From: Myotis daubentonii
Taxonomy: Eukaryota > Chordata > Mammalia > Chiroptera > Vespertilionidae
Length of the DNA: 64,000 bases
Assembly (NCBI RefSeq): GCF_963259705.1
Contig: NC_081846.1
Coordinates: 59,449,722 to 59,513,721 of the forward strand
Reading direction: 5' to 3'
Position 1 is the first letter of the stretch. Each line of letters begins with the position of its first letter. The notes under the pieces are model-generated. The model did no database searches and was not told where the DNA came from. It was given only the letters and a program-made list of their open reading frames with translations. This document shows positions 1 to 12,247 of this stretch, in pieces. The translations under genes and the position numbers were made by a program.

Positions 1-136
1 GATCAGCTGCCTCCTGCACACCCCCCACTGGGGATGTGCCCGCAACCACAGTACATGCTCTTGACTGGAATCGAACTTGGGAGCCTTGAGTCCACAGGCC
101 AACCTTCTATCCACTGAGCCAAACTGGTTACTTCAT
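1..136 (-). repeat. VES-type tRNA-derived SINE, cut by window start
   Basis: This is the minus-strand copy of the bat VES tRNA-like head. It shows the CTGCCTCCTGCA block, a GGGGATGTGCCC block and the tRNA-derived box region ending in CCACTGAGCCAAACTGG. The A-rich 3' half lies outside the window. It faces the next SINE, so the two form an inverted pair about 90 bp apart. Confidence 0.85.
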
Positions 137-223
137 AACATTTTATAACCACACATTATTACTTTTATTCTTATTGAAGAAAAAATAGCAAGTATCTAGC
201 AAGGTATTTAAAAAAAATCACTA

Positions 224-430
224 GCCCTAACCTTTTTGGCTCAGAGGATAGAGCGTCGGCCTGCGGACTCAAGGGTCCCAGGTTCGATTCCAGTCAAGGG
301 CATGTACCTTGGTTGCGGGCACATCCCCAATGGGGAGTGTGCAGGAGGCAGCTGATCGGTATTTCTCTCTCTCATCGATGTTTCTAACTCTCGATCCCTC
401 TTCCTTCCTCTCTGTAAAAAATATATATTT
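224..430 (+). repeat. VES SINE, full length
   Basis: A complete plus-strand VES SINE: tRNA-like head (TGGCTCAGAGGATAGAGCGT and GGTTCGATTCC, the A and B boxes), a GCAGGAGGCAGCTGATC middle, a CT-rich tail and an A-rich end. A perfect 13-bp target-site duplication, AAAAAAATCACTA, flanks it at 211-223 and 431-443. This fits L1-mediated retroposition. Confidence 0.92.
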
Positions 431-443
431 AAAAAAATCACTA

Positions 444-1160
444 AGCATTTTGCTTCCCCCAAAATGTGCACACCTCAGAAATGTAACAAGAATTATTTTT
501 AAAACAATCTCATAGAATTTATCTTCATAAATATCACATATACTTATAAATTTAGGATTTTATTTTATGCAATAACTTTAGTTTTTAATTTTTAACTACA
601 AAGCAAATATATTCTTATTGGTAAAATAAAATCAGATAGCTAAGAAATATATTTAGTATATCATGAAATTCTCTCTTCAAATCCCTCTATTTCTATTCCC
701 AAAGATACCCACTATTATACATTTTGTATATATCATGTCAAAAATTCTTTCCTTATATAACAAAATATAGAATTTTAAAAGGGAATTGTTCCATACATAT
801 TTTTCTGCTGTTTTCTCTTTAAACATTTAACCATATATAATGAATATCTTTTCAAGACAGTGCATATAAAGCTACCTCATTTTTGCAAATGACCTATCAG
901 CATTTTATTGTTAGAATATGTCATCATTTAATGAATTAATTACCTAGAGGTAGACGTTTAGCTTGTTTCAATTTTAATGTAATTTCTAAAGGAATAGTTG
1001 CAAAAGATGTGTTTTAAGTATGAGCCAGAGTATTGGTCATTTAGATGAAAATGCTAATCTCCTAGGGAATTCTCAGTGACCAAAGTGAGGATTTAAAAAA
1101 AAGGGAGAGAAATGTTATCTTTTTGCATCAGTTAACAACTGTGCAGTATATTGGAAAGGT
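444..1160. other. AT-rich intergenic DNA, probably a decayed L1M fragment
   Basis: No gene is visible. About 660-1000 reads like a strongly diverged L1M 3' untranslated segment, but the match is too weak to set borders. The rest is unassigned AT-rich sequence. Confidence 0.4.
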
Positions 1161-1164
1161 TTAG

Positions 1165-1290
1165 ATTTAGAGGCAGGGAACAATGGTATCTTTCAAACCC
1201 TGTCACTTATTAATTCTATGGCATTGGGCAAAATATCTCACTTCTCTAAACCTTGTTTCTCCATCTACAAAATGGTTTGTGTAAACTACA
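1165..1290 (+). repeat. MIR SINE fragment
   Basis: The order of blocks (cell of CACTTATTAATTCTATGGCATTGGGCAAAAT..., then CTTCTCTAAACC and CATCTACAAAATGG) follows the MIR core and its tail. It is strongly diverged, as expected for this ancient SINE. Confidence 0.6.
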
Positions 1291-1830
1291 AGGTCTTTAA
1301 AGAGTCTAAAAAACTGTAAATAGAATTTTCTATGTTGCTGTAGTTAAAAATTACACACCCTTCACTAGCTAGATGATGTGAGGATTCTAGAGCAAGGCAA
1401 GTAGTCTCCCATCACCTTAGGTTGTTTATTCTGCTGTAGGCAAGGCTGATGGAAGTCATGGCACAGAGATTGAGAAAGCCGGGGTTTATACACCTTTGCA
1501 TGCTTTCATTTTAGCCACTCCTTGTCCTCTACTCTCTACTAGAGATATGAGTATATAATCCAGACTTTATATTCCTAGGAGGGATGTCCAATACTCTGAC
1601 ACAGCAGTTTAATTCCATTTTGGGTGGAAGTGTTTTTAATCTTTGGTCAGTCTTGGGTTAATGAGGTTTCCTAGAGCTTTCCTTGTTAGAGTAGATTCTT
1701 GGTGTTAGAATTGAATTAGGCCAAGTTGTTTAGAGTTTCGTGTATCAAGGAGCAGTTTCTAGAGATTTTGTATGATCTTGGGTTTTGCATGACACTTGGA
1801 TGCATGATGCTACAAGGTAACACAGTTATA

Positions 1831-1833
<3 letters not shown>

Positions 1834-1897
<64 letters not shown>
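1834..1897. repeat. (TA)n microsatellite
   Basis: About 32 uninterrupted TA units. Reading frames across it on both strands encode only alternating Tyr-Ile and are not genes. Confidence 0.97.
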
Positions 1898-1899
<2 letters not shown>

Positions 1900-3630
1900 G
1901 CAATCAAGCTAAGATGTGGACTAAAGGAAGTTCTCTGGCAGTGACAGATAGGTCATCTATTCCAACTGTAAACACCTGAACCGAGTGCTGTTCTTATTTA
2001 CGCCCTGAATGGTTTGAGATTTTCTTTGCTTTATGCAGCATTTCATAGGAAAAGATACTTCAAAACCAATTTTCTTAATGGCAATTCATGCACGGTGTAT
2101 TTAATAATGTCATTAATTGCTCTGTTACTAATTGTTTCATTACCTTTCTCATAGTAGCAAGTGTGAATACCCAACATTATTCGTCAGGTGTATAAATACT
2201 CTCTCTCTTGGGCGGTAATGTTCACATAGGAAGAAAATAAATCCTTTAGTAGGATTTCTGACTTTCACCACAACTTCCTCTGTTACCTGGGGTGAAGGCC
2301 AGCTCTAATTTCTAAAATAATTGCCATGATCACAGTTTATATATACAAGGAGCCCATGAAAATGGCTTCAGAGTTGATCCTCACATTAATCCCGCTTTCC
2401 TATTCTCAGAAGTAAAACTAGCATTATCCTTATATAAATAATTTATACAAAACCATTCGGCAGGGAAGTGGGTTGTGCTGGTGGCTTATCTAAGAACTCT
2501 GCTAGGCCAAATTACTTATTCTGGCTACAAGATATTGAATGATATTCCTAAATTTGCTTTAATCATTTCCATTAGAATTATAGACCAGAGCCACATATCT
2601 TCTAAAATGTATAAAGTTGAATCAAAAATTTTACATTTCAATGTCTATAATCATATGAAGGCTTCACAGAAATGTACTCTCTCTGAAAATTAAAAGGACT
2701 AAGAGTCATGTGTGTTTTAAATGCTTTGTTATTCACCTGAACATGATTTATTTAGTTTACCTTATTTCTCTTTTTGGGGAACTTATTTTAATATGAATAA
2801 TCAAAAAACTGCAGCTGCTTATAAAGCAAATGCATCTCTTTATTTATATATGGAGTTGGCTATGAAGCATCATTTTACTTAAAAAAAATAATTGTCCACA
2901 TTTTCATGTTGAACATTTTCAGATACCTTCATCTAGTTCTAACCAAAAAAGCTATATTTAATTATTTTTATTTTAGAATCTTGATGTTAATGGAGGCACC
3001 ACTACTGAATGAGACAGAATGATGCATTTTCTCAGCAAGATTCAAGACTCCATGCACTCTGTTAAGACTCATGCTATGCGCAGGGCTGGTACTGTTTATG
3101 ACAGATGCAAATTATATTCAACATCTTTTGCAGTTTACAATTTATAATCAGGCACGCATCCCCCAAATCCAATTCTTTCCTTTAAAGCCTGGAATTCTGG
3201 ACACTTCATAAAGCAAAAAGCTCACTGCCACCTTCAAGGAACTCAAACTATCTGATTTTTTTTTTATTTGCTGCTGCCATTAGATTGAAATGATTTTTCT
3301 TCAGTTTGCTCAAAGCCAGATTTAAAGTCAGGTCCCAGAGGTAACAGGAAAGTCGATCCCCTAAGCTACTCAGTTGTTGTTTGCTTTTTTTTACATGTAA
3401 TATCCCCCTTCTAGGGCAGAATATAATTTAAAACACAATACACACTCTACATGAGTATGTCCTTTAGAAATTTTATAATCTGACATTTAATAGATGTTAA
3501 CGAAGGGCCTTATATCATGTTTGTTGAGGAAAATGAAGAAATTATAAATATCCTTTAAGACAATTATTTCTTAATAGCTTTCTACATATTTTGAATGCTA
3601 CACACTTCCTTACTACTTTACATCAGTAAC
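1898..3630. other. Unique intergenic DNA
   Basis: AT-rich single-copy-looking sequence. I see no exon with splice sites, no RNA gene and no repeat I can name. Confidence 0.6.
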
Positions 3631-3639
3631 ACTAGGTGG

Positions 3640-3990
3640 GCTCTTGGAACATAGACCTGCTAGATTTCTCATTTACAATGCACCCAAGTAAGCCAGAAAG
3701 CATTCTAAAACACAGCATACGTTGTGAGCCTCTGGTAGCCGTTCCCAGAGCTGTGTTTGCAGTTTCTGTTTGCTGGGAACCAGCAAAGGGTTACTTCAGC
3801 CCAGCCGCTGTGAGTATGAGCAACAGGAATCCATTGGCTTTAATTTGTCCATGTCTTTCATTTGATACCACCAGTATTAATAGCTTCGCAAGGAAATTCT
3901 GCAGTCATTAATCATAATAATTAATCAGATCCAATTATATTGCATATAAATGCGAACAAATTGCTGAAAAAATAATGATCTATCACCAAC
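3640..3990. promoter_or_regulatory. Candidate conserved noncoding element
   Basis: A repeat-free block dense in homeodomain-type sites (ATTAATCATAATAATTAATCAG around 3907-3928) and an ATTGCATATAAAT octamer-like string near 3938. It looks well preserved next to its decayed neighbours. This is inference from sequence texture only; conservation was not measured. The 91-codon frame across it is not coding by appearance. Confidence 0.25.
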
Positions 3991-6900
3991 ATGTCACAAG
4001 GAAAAAGAGACTAAAATAGTAATTAGAAGCAGGGATTTAGTTGTGTACAAGTGCCCCACAACTGATTTTAACAGTATGATGGTCAGATGATATAATTAGT
4101 CGAAAGTCTAGCAGGATTTTTCAGCAGGCCCTGTAATGACTGCCCAAGTGGAGAGAACAAGGTCCACTTTTCTCCAAGATCACTCTGCATTTGCTCCTAA
4201 GTCTGCACTTCTGAAGAAAGGAGAGCTGCTAACGCTGGGAACTCTTGCGTGTGTTTTCTGGATGTTTAATGTCTGTTTTAAAAGGAAGGCTGTCTGTTAA
4301 CTGAAGTTAGAAATTAAGATGGTCCACATGTCATTTTTTCTTCTTCTTACTCTTGTAGTGACAAAAATGTGTAACATATAATTCAAAATGAAATGTTTTG
4401 GGTATAGTTAGTTAACACACTGCTGGTAGCATGCATGTTCGCTATTTTCACCTACCTTTTTTTTTTTTCCCTTGAATTAAACTGAAAACATTTCAGAAAA
4501 TGGAATTACTCTGTTTTCACTTCAGTTAGCACCCTCCAGAGCACTGGCAGATTTGATCAGAAACCATTTTTTAAAATGTGGATGTGTGTGTACGTGTAAA
4601 TTATTCTGTAACAGATTCTTAAACCCAACCGAAGTGAACTGTTGGATGCAAGTTATTGTATAACATCATTTTAATGTCTTTCTTTTCTTTTTATTTTCAT
4701 TCTTGTCTCACAGGATAACGCACCCAACATGTATTTTCCGTTTAAAACTTGTGTTATGTACAAACACAATTAGCACTAGTTTATTGTGTGGCCAAATACG
4801 TATTTTAAACCTCTCAAAATATATATATATATACATTTTTTGCTTAACTCACAGATTATACATGAAATGGTTAACTAAAGATTGATGAGCAGTTTTCATG
4901 ATAGGTTTGTGACTTGAAAATAAATGTTGGGTTCATCATAGTTTTCAATACTAAGCACTGCACTTTAGTGTCTTTGATCTCAGTGTTGTGACTACTACAA
5001 AGAAATAAAACCTTATCTTACCTTTTCCAGCATCTACTGCAGAAGACCTCAATAATGCATAAGAACATCTGGAAGTACGGTAATTTCAACTATCAGAGAT
5101 AAGAATTGACACAGAACAGGTAAACCCTACAAAGTCATCATGTTGAAATGAGCTGATTAAGGTTTACTAACATAAAACATCATGTATAGTGTTTCCATGC
5201 TTGCCCCATCTTGCTATTTTATATTTAAAAAGGAATGCCAATTATATATATTTAATAGGTTGATTAGCTGGTAGCAATATTATATTTTTACATAAAGAGA
5301 CAGAAATGTCTGCAGATCTATTGCCATACACATCTATTTAGAGTTAACTGTGAGTTCATAGAAAATACATGGGCATAGTAAACAGGGTTTTGAAATGACA
5401 ATTTTTTACTGGTTGCAAGTGCTAATTGCTAGTTTCTCAAGGGTATAGAATTAATCACCTGCTAGATTTACAGTCTCTAGGTTGAGACCTGAGGATGGAG
5501 GCAATAAGAAAAGCTCTTGAGGGACATATCATATGGTGAGTCTAAATATCAGTCTCTATGCATATGTAAATTGGTAACAAAGTTTTTTCAAAGCTCAAGT
5601 ATGCTAATTTCAAACTGGCAAGACTAAAGCTAGCTTTTAGCAGCTGTTTAACGTCTGCCTGTGGGTGGTAGAGAGAGCTTAAAATACAAGCAAACAGTGG
5701 TGCATAAGTAATTAAGCAACATTTTGCTGGGCATAAATAATTCTGTTTATATTGCTCTTTTGAAGAGTATAGAATACAAAATAACAGATCAAGTGCACCT
5801 CTGGTCACCAGAGGTTAACTGTTCTTCCTCTTTACCTGTTCTTTGGTGTTACAATTTAAGGGAAATAAATAACAGAATCAGCTACACCAGCTTTCATAAC
5901 TTTATATAAAATGAAATCATTTAAGTTGGAAAATATCCCATTACAAAATCATTGCACTTCTAGCTCAATTACATTGCTTTTAGTGTATTACCCTAACAAT
6001 TTATCAGAAGAAAATTTAATATCTAATTTCAGATTTGTTTATTGACATATTATGTTTTAGGATTATTAAAAGTAGAGTTTAGGTTATTTGTTAAAATGGG
6101 AAAGGATCAAACTATTTTCAAAGTCCAGAAAAAAGAAAAATGACCTCAATTTTTCAGGAACAATGTTAAATATCCCATGCATTGAAAATAAATAGGTAAG
6201 TAAATAAATGATCCACTTAGAGGTAGAGGACTAGAAATAAGAAATGCTTAAATCAATGTACTGCATATAGCATAATCACCTCATTTGAACAGCTCTGGTT
6301 AAGCCAGTGGAAGTTTCTAAAAGGAAAAGGAAAAAGCTGGTATAAAAAATGTATTTGATTCAATAAAAACCTTGAAATTGACCAGAAGGAAGATGAAAGA
6401 TTTAACACGATTTAGAAATACCTAGTCTGGAAAAAGGGATTATAGATACTAACTGTGAAAGAGTCAGGGGTTTAAACTTTGTTTGCGTTAAATATTCATG
6501 GTTTAAGGAGTTAATGGTAAAAGGAAGTACTCAGTTGGGTATCAGATATTATAAAAGGCTTTAAAACACATCAGAATGCTAGGAAGGCAGGGGCAGCTAT
6601 TTAAGCACAAGATTGCTATTTCCCTTTGCACTGAAGGAACAGGTAAATGAAGTAGAATTTTCAAAACCCCTTTTGCCACCCTTAACATTCGAAGAAAATA
6701 AGCAAAAATTTGGTGAAATAAAAAGACATCATTTTTTTCTGGCATTTCTACATTTTCTAATTTTGCATTTTTTAAACCTATTTTACCAGGGCTGGGTTTT
6801 AAACCACATGGCCTGAGCAGAAGCGTGGGTTGCACATTCGACTGTGGGCCCAGGCTTACTATTCAGGCAGTGTGAGCCTGTGGCCCTTCACTATGAAAGA

Positions 6901-7998
6901 TCCTAATACTTTGCACCTTGTTCCGCCTCTTCCTCTTCCTCTTCCACAAGATGTGGACACTAACAACAGTTCCAGTGTCCCTAACAAAACAAAAAGATGA
7001 AATCCAGTTAAATAACTAGAAATAACCATTTCTTTGAGCCGGTGTTCTAAAGCTCTCAGACTCATGGAACTACTTACTCAAGTTCACTTCAGGGAGTAGT
7101 TAATTCTCTATGTACCAATGGGCCTTGATTATGTTTAAGTAAGAACTTGCATATTATTATATGTTACTAGGTTAATACAAGTCTTGGCCGTGTATGATCA
7201 GGTAAGAACTTTAAATACTGTTTTGAGAGATTGAACGTGTTCTGTTTGGCCATGCCATTTTTTAAAAAATAATATTCAGGCTTCTGTGTGAGACTTAATA
7301 CCTGTTATCGCTTTGAACTTGCATTTGCCCTGAAGTGTTTGTCTTATCAACAATGGACAGTTACTAAAAAATAAAAGTAACATTGGAAGTGGAATCATTT
7401 TAGTTTGGGTTGCCATAGATATACTGTGAAACCCTTGTTCTATACCTTCTCATTTTATCTGTCAGTGGAGGGTGATGGTTTAGATACTTGACTATGATTC
7501 ATAAGTAAATATGTTTCTTATTTCTCTTATTACTGTGGAGGCATGAAGGCAGCCAAGCTTGGAGCAAGTTTAGTTTAATGCTTATTTAGATAGTGAATAG
7601 TATATACATTTTTGTGTGAATGGGATGTCTAATTGATACAGACCTCAAAGTAGTAATGAATTATGATCAACTCCCCTTGTTCCATTGACAAAGTTAATAT
7701 TAGCCTGCAAGGGATGCAGGAACAGTGTATCACTGATTAGGAGAGTTCATAAATAGAGGTCCAAGTAGGCAAACATGATCTGACAGACACCGAAATACAA
7801 AGTTTTATTCCAGAGCTGGAGTCCAGCGCTAAGCAGGCAGGACATGCAGGTGCACGGTGTATAGATAGCTAATGCCAGAAATGATCATAAACTTTATGGG
7901 CCCAGGACAATCCAGAGGAGAATTCTGATCCCAAAATAAAGGTTGCCTTTTCTCTACAAAGTTTGATGCTTTTTGTAGTGTATTCACATACACATAAG
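3991..7998. other. Unique intergenic DNA
   Basis: Four kilobases of AT-rich sequence with short homopolymers and a small (TA)n at about 4821-4832. I see no gene, RNA gene or clear transposon. Short open frames are scattered on both strands and show no family resemblance. Confidence 0.55.
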
Positions 7999-8002
7999 CG
8001 TG

Positions 8003-8054
<52 letters not shown>
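7999..8054. repeat. (CG)n-(CA)n alternating purine-pyrimidine tract
   Basis: A short TGCGCGCGC run passes directly into about 22 CA units. This is strict purine-pyrimidine alternation, the classic Z-DNA-prone composition. Frames reading poly Cys-Val on the minus strand are artefacts. Confidence 0.95.
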
Positions 8055-8058
<4 letters not shown>

Positions 8059-8184
8059 CAGAGACTCTTCAGTCTCTGCAGTTGCATTTTCTGAAGGTGG
8101 CTGAAGCATAAACGTTCCTTACAGATAATAGGCATAGTCTCAGAAATGTCTGTATCTATCTCAGTTTCATCTCATTACAAGAAA

Positions 8185-8320
8185 TACAATTTTACTTACT
8201 CATTCATCCATTCATTCAGCCACTCACTGTTTATTTAGCTACTGCAATGTGCTTGACACTGGATGTTACTACAGATTCAAAATATGTAGAATACAATAAA
8301 ATAGTAAGGTCAAAGAATTT
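8185..8320 (+). repeat. L2 LINE 3' end fragment
   Basis: Blocks CATTCATCCATTCATTCA, CACTGTTTATTTAGC and TGTGCTTGACACTGGATG follow the order of the L2 3' end (attcattcattcaacaaa, tattgagc, tgtgccaggcactgg). Confidence 0.6.
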
Positions 8321-9136
8321 AAAATTACTGAAGAAGAGCAAATTTGAATATTGCTCATCACTGGCAGATTTCTCACTCAATGTCTGACTTTTTGAGCCAA
8401 GATTATGTTGGCTGTTAGGAAAGGAGATTTCCTGTTAATGTGATCCAGCATACACAAAATATAGAATATATGTGAATATAGAATATTTGACTGTAAGCTC
8501 TCCCAAAATGGGTTACCCACTTAAGCTCTTTGTCTAGGCCCTAGACTCTAGGGGATATTCATACACTCTGCTAGCTTCTGATTGGTCCCTTCAAGGAATT
8601 CTGGTAATATCCAATTATATCAAAGTTCAAGTTTCCACCTGTGGGAGGACCTGATTGAAAACGGCCACTTCAGGTCCAGGTGGCATCACTGTTACTGCCC
8701 AGCCAGGTCAAGGGTCGAGTTTTCCCACCCAGCCAAGTTCCTGCCTAGCTAGTTATAGGTCCTTTGTTTGCCTCCAAGTCTGACTTCCCTCCTTCTTACC
8801 TCCAAATAGTCCCTGTCCCTGACGGCCTACCTAGCCCTCTTTTTCTATCTCCTCAGTAGTTCTATTTTTAGACTTGGCAGCAGTATGCCACTGGTTTGCT
8901 TTAGAGGTTTGCTGCTATAAAATGGCAACAATACACATGTGGAGGAGTTTATCTGGGAAAATTAGTGGTGTAATACATGCTGATGAGAGAGAATAAGGAA
9001 ATAACTTGAAAGATAGGAATGTCTGAGAAAGGAGATATCCTGTTTTCTTACACCAGTTTAACTTTTTTTTCCAGATATTACTCAGACCTTTTGACATGCA
9101 AGAGAAATTTGTTTTATTAATTTTCTTTAAAAGCAT
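8321..9136. other. Unique intergenic DNA
   Basis: No gene or nameable repeat seen. The minus-strand frame at 8915-9136 has no recognisable domain. Confidence 0.5.
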
Positions 9137-9149
9137 ATAAGCTTCACTT

Positions 9150-9704
9150 TCTTTTTAAATGCATTTTTATTAAAACTGTTTAATGTTGACATTATTTTAG
9201 GTGTCCCCTTCTCCCCCTCCACCTTTGCCCATCTCCACCCACTTCTGCCTCTCCCTCCCTTGGCCTTCACCAAGCTATTGTCTGTGTCCATGAGATATGC
9301 ATATATGCTCTTCAGCTAATCCCTTCACTTTCTTTATCCAGTCACCCCCACTCCCAACCCCTCAGGTACCTACCAGTCTGTTCCATGTATCCAATACTTC
9401 CAGCTCCATTTTGTTCATCAGTTTCTTTTGTTCATTAGATTCCACACATTAGTAATATCATACTGTATTTGTCTTTCTTTGACTGGCTTATTTCTCTTAG
9501 TATAACACTTTCCAGATCCATCCGTATTGTTGCAAAGGCTAAGAGTTCCTTCTTTTATTACAGCCACATAGAACTCCATTGTGTAAATGTACCACAGCTT
9601 TTTTATCCACTCATCTGCCAATGGGCACTTGGGAGGTTTCCAGATCTTGGCAATTGTAAATGAAGCTGTTATGAACAAAGGGGTGCATGTATTCTTTCTG
9701 ATCT
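9150..9704 (-). mobile_element. L1 LINE 3' end, 5'-truncated, antisense
   Basis: On the minus strand this encodes the C-terminal tail and 3' end of a bat L1. The reading frame at 9418-9678 has the recognisable L1 ORF2-terminal block around FTIAKIWKPPKCPLADEWIKK, ending near a poor-coding tail. An imperfect duplication AAGCTTC(A/T)CTTT lies at about 9138-9150 and 9706-9717, consistent with target-primed insertion of a truncated copy. It is not capable of transposition. Confidence 0.88.
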
Positions 9705-9798
9705 TAAGCTTCTCTTTTTTAATTTTGATTGCACTCAGCCCATAAAGTTAATATATGCTTGGACCAAATGAAAGTGACATTGGCAAATTATGTACTAA

Positions 9799-10105
9799 CT
9801 AGAGGCCAGGTGCATGGATTTGTGCACCAGTGGGGTCCCTCAGCCTGGCCTGTGGGGATCAGGCTGAAACTGGCTCCTCAACATCCCCCGAGGGGGCCTG
9901 GATTGTGAGAGGGCCGTTCTTGGGTGATGCACCCTGGAATAGGGCTTCCTCCTCTCTGGTTCCAGGTGTGTCACCTGAGAACTGCAGCTGCCAAGTCACC
10001 ACAGCTCAGCAGCCCTGAGTTGAGTGTCTGCCCCCTGGTGGTCAGTGTGCATCATAGCTACTGGCCAGATGGTTGGATGGTTGCTTAGGCTTTTATATAT
10101 ATAGA
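9799..10105 (-). mobile_element. Nonautonomous Helitron (HeliBat type), copy 1
   Basis: On the minus strand it begins with TC (at 10105) and ends in a GTGCACAAATCC...-type hairpin followed by CTAG (9799-9802). It sits between host A (9798) and T (10106), as Helitrons do, with no target duplication. It contains a CTCF-like 18-mer at 10028-10045. No Rep/helicase coding capacity is present. Confidence 0.88.
10028..10045 (-). promoter_or_regulatory. CTCF-like motif inside Helitron copy 1
   Basis: The minus strand reads CTGACCACCAGGGGGCAG, a close match to the CTCF core (CCACCAGGGGGC). Occupancy cannot be judged from sequence. Confidence 0.5.
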
Positions 10106-11639
10106 TGCTCTTACCTGAGGGGGAAAAAATGTCCTATGCATTACATGTTTATGCAGAATACTATGTACATATCACATATCTTGAAGGTAAAAAAAATAAA
10201 ACTTTTAAGAAAAAAATTTAAAATCTACCATAATGTCTTTCCAACCCACCCAAATCAACAGCTATATTTAGGGTGGGATGCAGCAAGGAAAGATGAGAAT
10301 TTCTTGTCAAAGGCCCAAAGGTCTGCAGTTTGCATATGATACCTCAAACCTGGAATAACTTCCTCTGTATTCTCTGGTGTGATATGTGTACTCACCTTGT
10401 CTATTGTTGATCTAAATCCTTGTTTTGCTTTCCGAACTGAAATTCTCCTGGAAAGCATCATCAAGTCTGTTTACTACTCCTCATGTTAAGGGAAAAATCT
10501 AGATAGACCCATTTCAGTATGTGGGTTTTTCACTTTGCTTTTCTTTATAGCTTTTTATAGAGTTGATTGTGCAATGTTGAGATCAACTGCAGCTGAGTTA
10601 TATTTACTAATTTATATAGCAACCAAAAGGTAAAGAGAAAATAAAACAAAAACATATTTGGTAATTTCATGAATTTAAAAACTAGCCCTGGGGGAAAATG
10701 CATCACTTTTTATTTTGTATCACTGCTGTGTTTAAGAAACCTAAAAATTTCATATTCTCATATTTTGACAAGTACTTTACATTTGCTTGAATAAATATTT
10801 TACTATGAAAGGAATATGATTAAAAAGAAAAGAACTATTAACTTCTCAGGAACATGAAAGCAGTAAAAGTACACATTCCATAAACCAAGAGATGCAGCGG
10901 CATTCAGCTAACTCCAACCAATCCTGGAAAGAGATTTTTTTTTCTCTTATTTTTAAGCTCTGAGAAACCCTGCACTTAAAAAAAGAGAAGACATTCTTCA
11001 ACTATTATATTGATGTGGCAGACTTTAGCTTCTTTTTGAAGAGCGTCCATGTCCCAAGAGCATAAAGATAATAGTACACTATATAGAGAGCCAATAAATC
11101 AATTAGCTTTAACAGCCAGAGTTCAGGAAATGCATTTATTCTCTTCGATGAAAACATAGCTTTTACTTGTAACCATATTTCATACTGTTAGGATAAATTT
11201 TTCATGTAGGAATTATATTTAGTGGCTGAAAAAAATCACTCATAAATTTTGTAAAACCAAAAAGAAGCACTTATTAATGTAGGAGAACAAGTTTGTTTTA
11301 TTTGTAATTATCTATCTTTAGAGTAATTGAGATTCTAAACAGCAGCTAATAGCCACACTGTCTCAAATTACGACTGCCTGTAACTTTACCTTGCCAAATA
11401 TCAAAGAGCTTTTCAATTGCAACTCTACTACTAAAACCTGGGTCATTTTCTAGCAATTAATTGGAAGAGGTGATTAATAGCTTAATAATGGGTTCCTCTG
11501 TGTTTAAGAAATGCAGGGGACGTGCATAGGAAAGGAATATGCAATTTTGTATCCCTGAAACATAACCTAATTGAAAAATCAGCAGTTGGTCTTATTTACT
11601 TTAGGCTTGTATTTCCAAACCCTCTTTTGATCTACTCAG
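10106..11639. other. Intergenic DNA with a candidate conserved noncoding block
   Basis: No gene or named repeat. The part at about 10860-11540 is repeat-free and rich in AATTAATTGG, TTAATAGCTTAATAA and similar homeodomain-like sites. It could be a developmental enhancer, but that is inference only. Confidence 0.35.
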
Positions 11640-12247
11640 AAAAAAATGTGTAAATCTGGAGAGTATTTTTTAATTAACTCCTTGGATATTGAACACACTA
11701 TGAATTTAAGGAGCACAAGCTACTCTATGCCACCTGCTGGGCTGCAGTCAGCTTCACAGGAATTTGCGGGCAATATGTGTCAAGTATCTACCTGGATGAT
11801 GCAGATGACAGTGCCCACTGGGCAAGCCACCCACTACAGGGGCACCCGTGGATCCATATGCCACATTCACCTATAGCTTAGCTTTCTGAGTGCGATCCCT
11901 GGGGGTCTTTGTGCACTTCTATGAATCTCTTTCTGTTCACCACAGACTTGTGACTGGAAGACCTAGCTGCAGTCTATCATGATATCTTTCCAGAAACATC
12001 CAAGGAGACAGTCCATGCAATTTAGTCAGCTCACTACACTGAACACTAGTTCTCAAGGAAGTGGCAAGTTGACTCGTCAGATGAAGAAGAGTTCAGTGAG
12101 TGAGGAGGTCTCAATGGTAAAGGCAAAGGAGAGCCTAGCAAAATGAAAAGGAGCAGGGCTCATTTGTCCAGCTCATTACAATATCAGGGCGATCCATCAC
12201 AAGATATCCTCTTAGATATAGGACTCGATGTATGTTCCACTGTCTAC

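Noticed and set aside
241..300. tRNA gene, suggested by A and B box motifs
   Set aside because: The motifs belong to the tRNA-derived head of a VES SINE; no cloverleaf acceptor stem is intact and the A-rich SINE tail follows. The same applies to the other VES copies.
1716..1944. Tyr-Ile repeat peptides on both strands
   Set aside because: Translation of the (TA)n microsatellite.
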